Positions 5,276 to 5,327 of a stretch of DNA of 5,327 nucleotides are shown here, one piece after another. The position numbers and the translations under genes were made by a program. The stretch spans positions 1 through 5,327 of the forward strand of contig JAJXZA010000393.1 of assembly GCA_021780285.1 (NCBI GenBank), written 5' to 3'. Origin of the DNA: Planctomycetota bacterium. Lineage in GTDB: Bacteria; Planctomycetota; Phycisphaerae; WQYP01. Under the pieces are notes generated by a model. It worked only from the letters and a program-made list of their open reading frames with translations, was not told the DNA's origin and did not search any database. Every line of letters begins with the position of its first letter. Positions within the stretch are counted from its first letter, which is position 1.

Positions 5276-5327
5276 TTGCCCGTCGGGAGCATCGGCAGTT
5301 CGGTTGAGGCCGACACCAGCACAATCT
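5276..5327 (+). CDS. Possible start of a further gene, cut by window edge
   Basis: CGGAGGG (5264-5270) lies 5 nt before TTG 5276, and the frame stays open to the window end (17 codons, beginning LPVGSIGSS). The position, 30 bp after the bioB stop, would suit a next operon gene. Seventeen codons show no family, and the TTG start makes it tentative. Confidence 0.3.
   Translation, partial: MPVGSIGSSVEADTSTI

Noticed and set aside
1..5327. tRNA, rRNA, CRISPR, insertion sequence, toxin-antitoxin or phage elements
   Set aside because: Nothing resembling these was seen on either strand by eye; the genes look like an ordinary chromosomal segment.

Overview
The window reads as an ordinary bacterial chromosome segment of moderate GC. 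It carries one long gene on the minus strand at the left, cut by the window edge, and a run of plus-strand genes filling the rest. The best guess for the host is a Planctomycetota-like, possibly Phycisphaerae-like, bacterium. This rests on the large VWA/glutamine-amidotransferase-like membrane protein, on tiny secreted or anchored proteins of no recognised family, and on the divergent biotin synthase. It is a family-pattern inference from memory and could be wrong. Two good housekeeping-type promoters (both with a perfect TTGACA -35 box) show that sigma-70-like signals can be read here.

Layout. From 1 to 1806 (minus) there is a 602-residue open reading frame with no stop before the window edge. 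It has two N-terminal membrane segments, a degenerate VWA-like domain, an Ig-like beta region, a GATase-like segment with an FGPGGY motif, and a C-terminal VWA domain with an intact metal site. A roughly 107-bp divergent intergenic region separates it from a RidA-family gene (1914-2402, plus). Next come a thioredoxin with its own promoter and an unusual leader hairpin (2536-2877), and three very small predicted envelope proteins of 93, 96 and 96 residues. The last complete gene is a biotin synthase, bioB (about 4109-5245). A Shine-Dalgarno sequence plus TTG near 5276 may begin another gene that runs off the right edge.

How the genes relate. No single pathway joins them. RidA (enamine/imine damage control), thioredoxin (disulfide reduction) and BioB (radical-SAM sulfur insertion) are all cytoplasmic and loosely linked to redox or sulfur chemistry, but adjacency is the only evidence. 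The three small genes and bioB are co-directional with gaps of 103, 74 and 45 bp. They could be transcribed together from the promoter at 2988-3015.

The most interesting points are as follows. The biotin synthase lacks one cysteine that ligates the [2Fe-2S] cluster in the E. coli enzyme, but has an extra cysteine at the position of E. coli Ser43. The first small gene appears to be transcribed as a leaderless mRNA. A terminator-like hairpin lies between the thioredoxin promoter and its start codon. Two consecutive 96-codon genes look like diverged tandem paralogues. No RNA genes, CRISPR arrays, insertion sequences or att sites were seen, and nothing here looks like a defence or mobile system.
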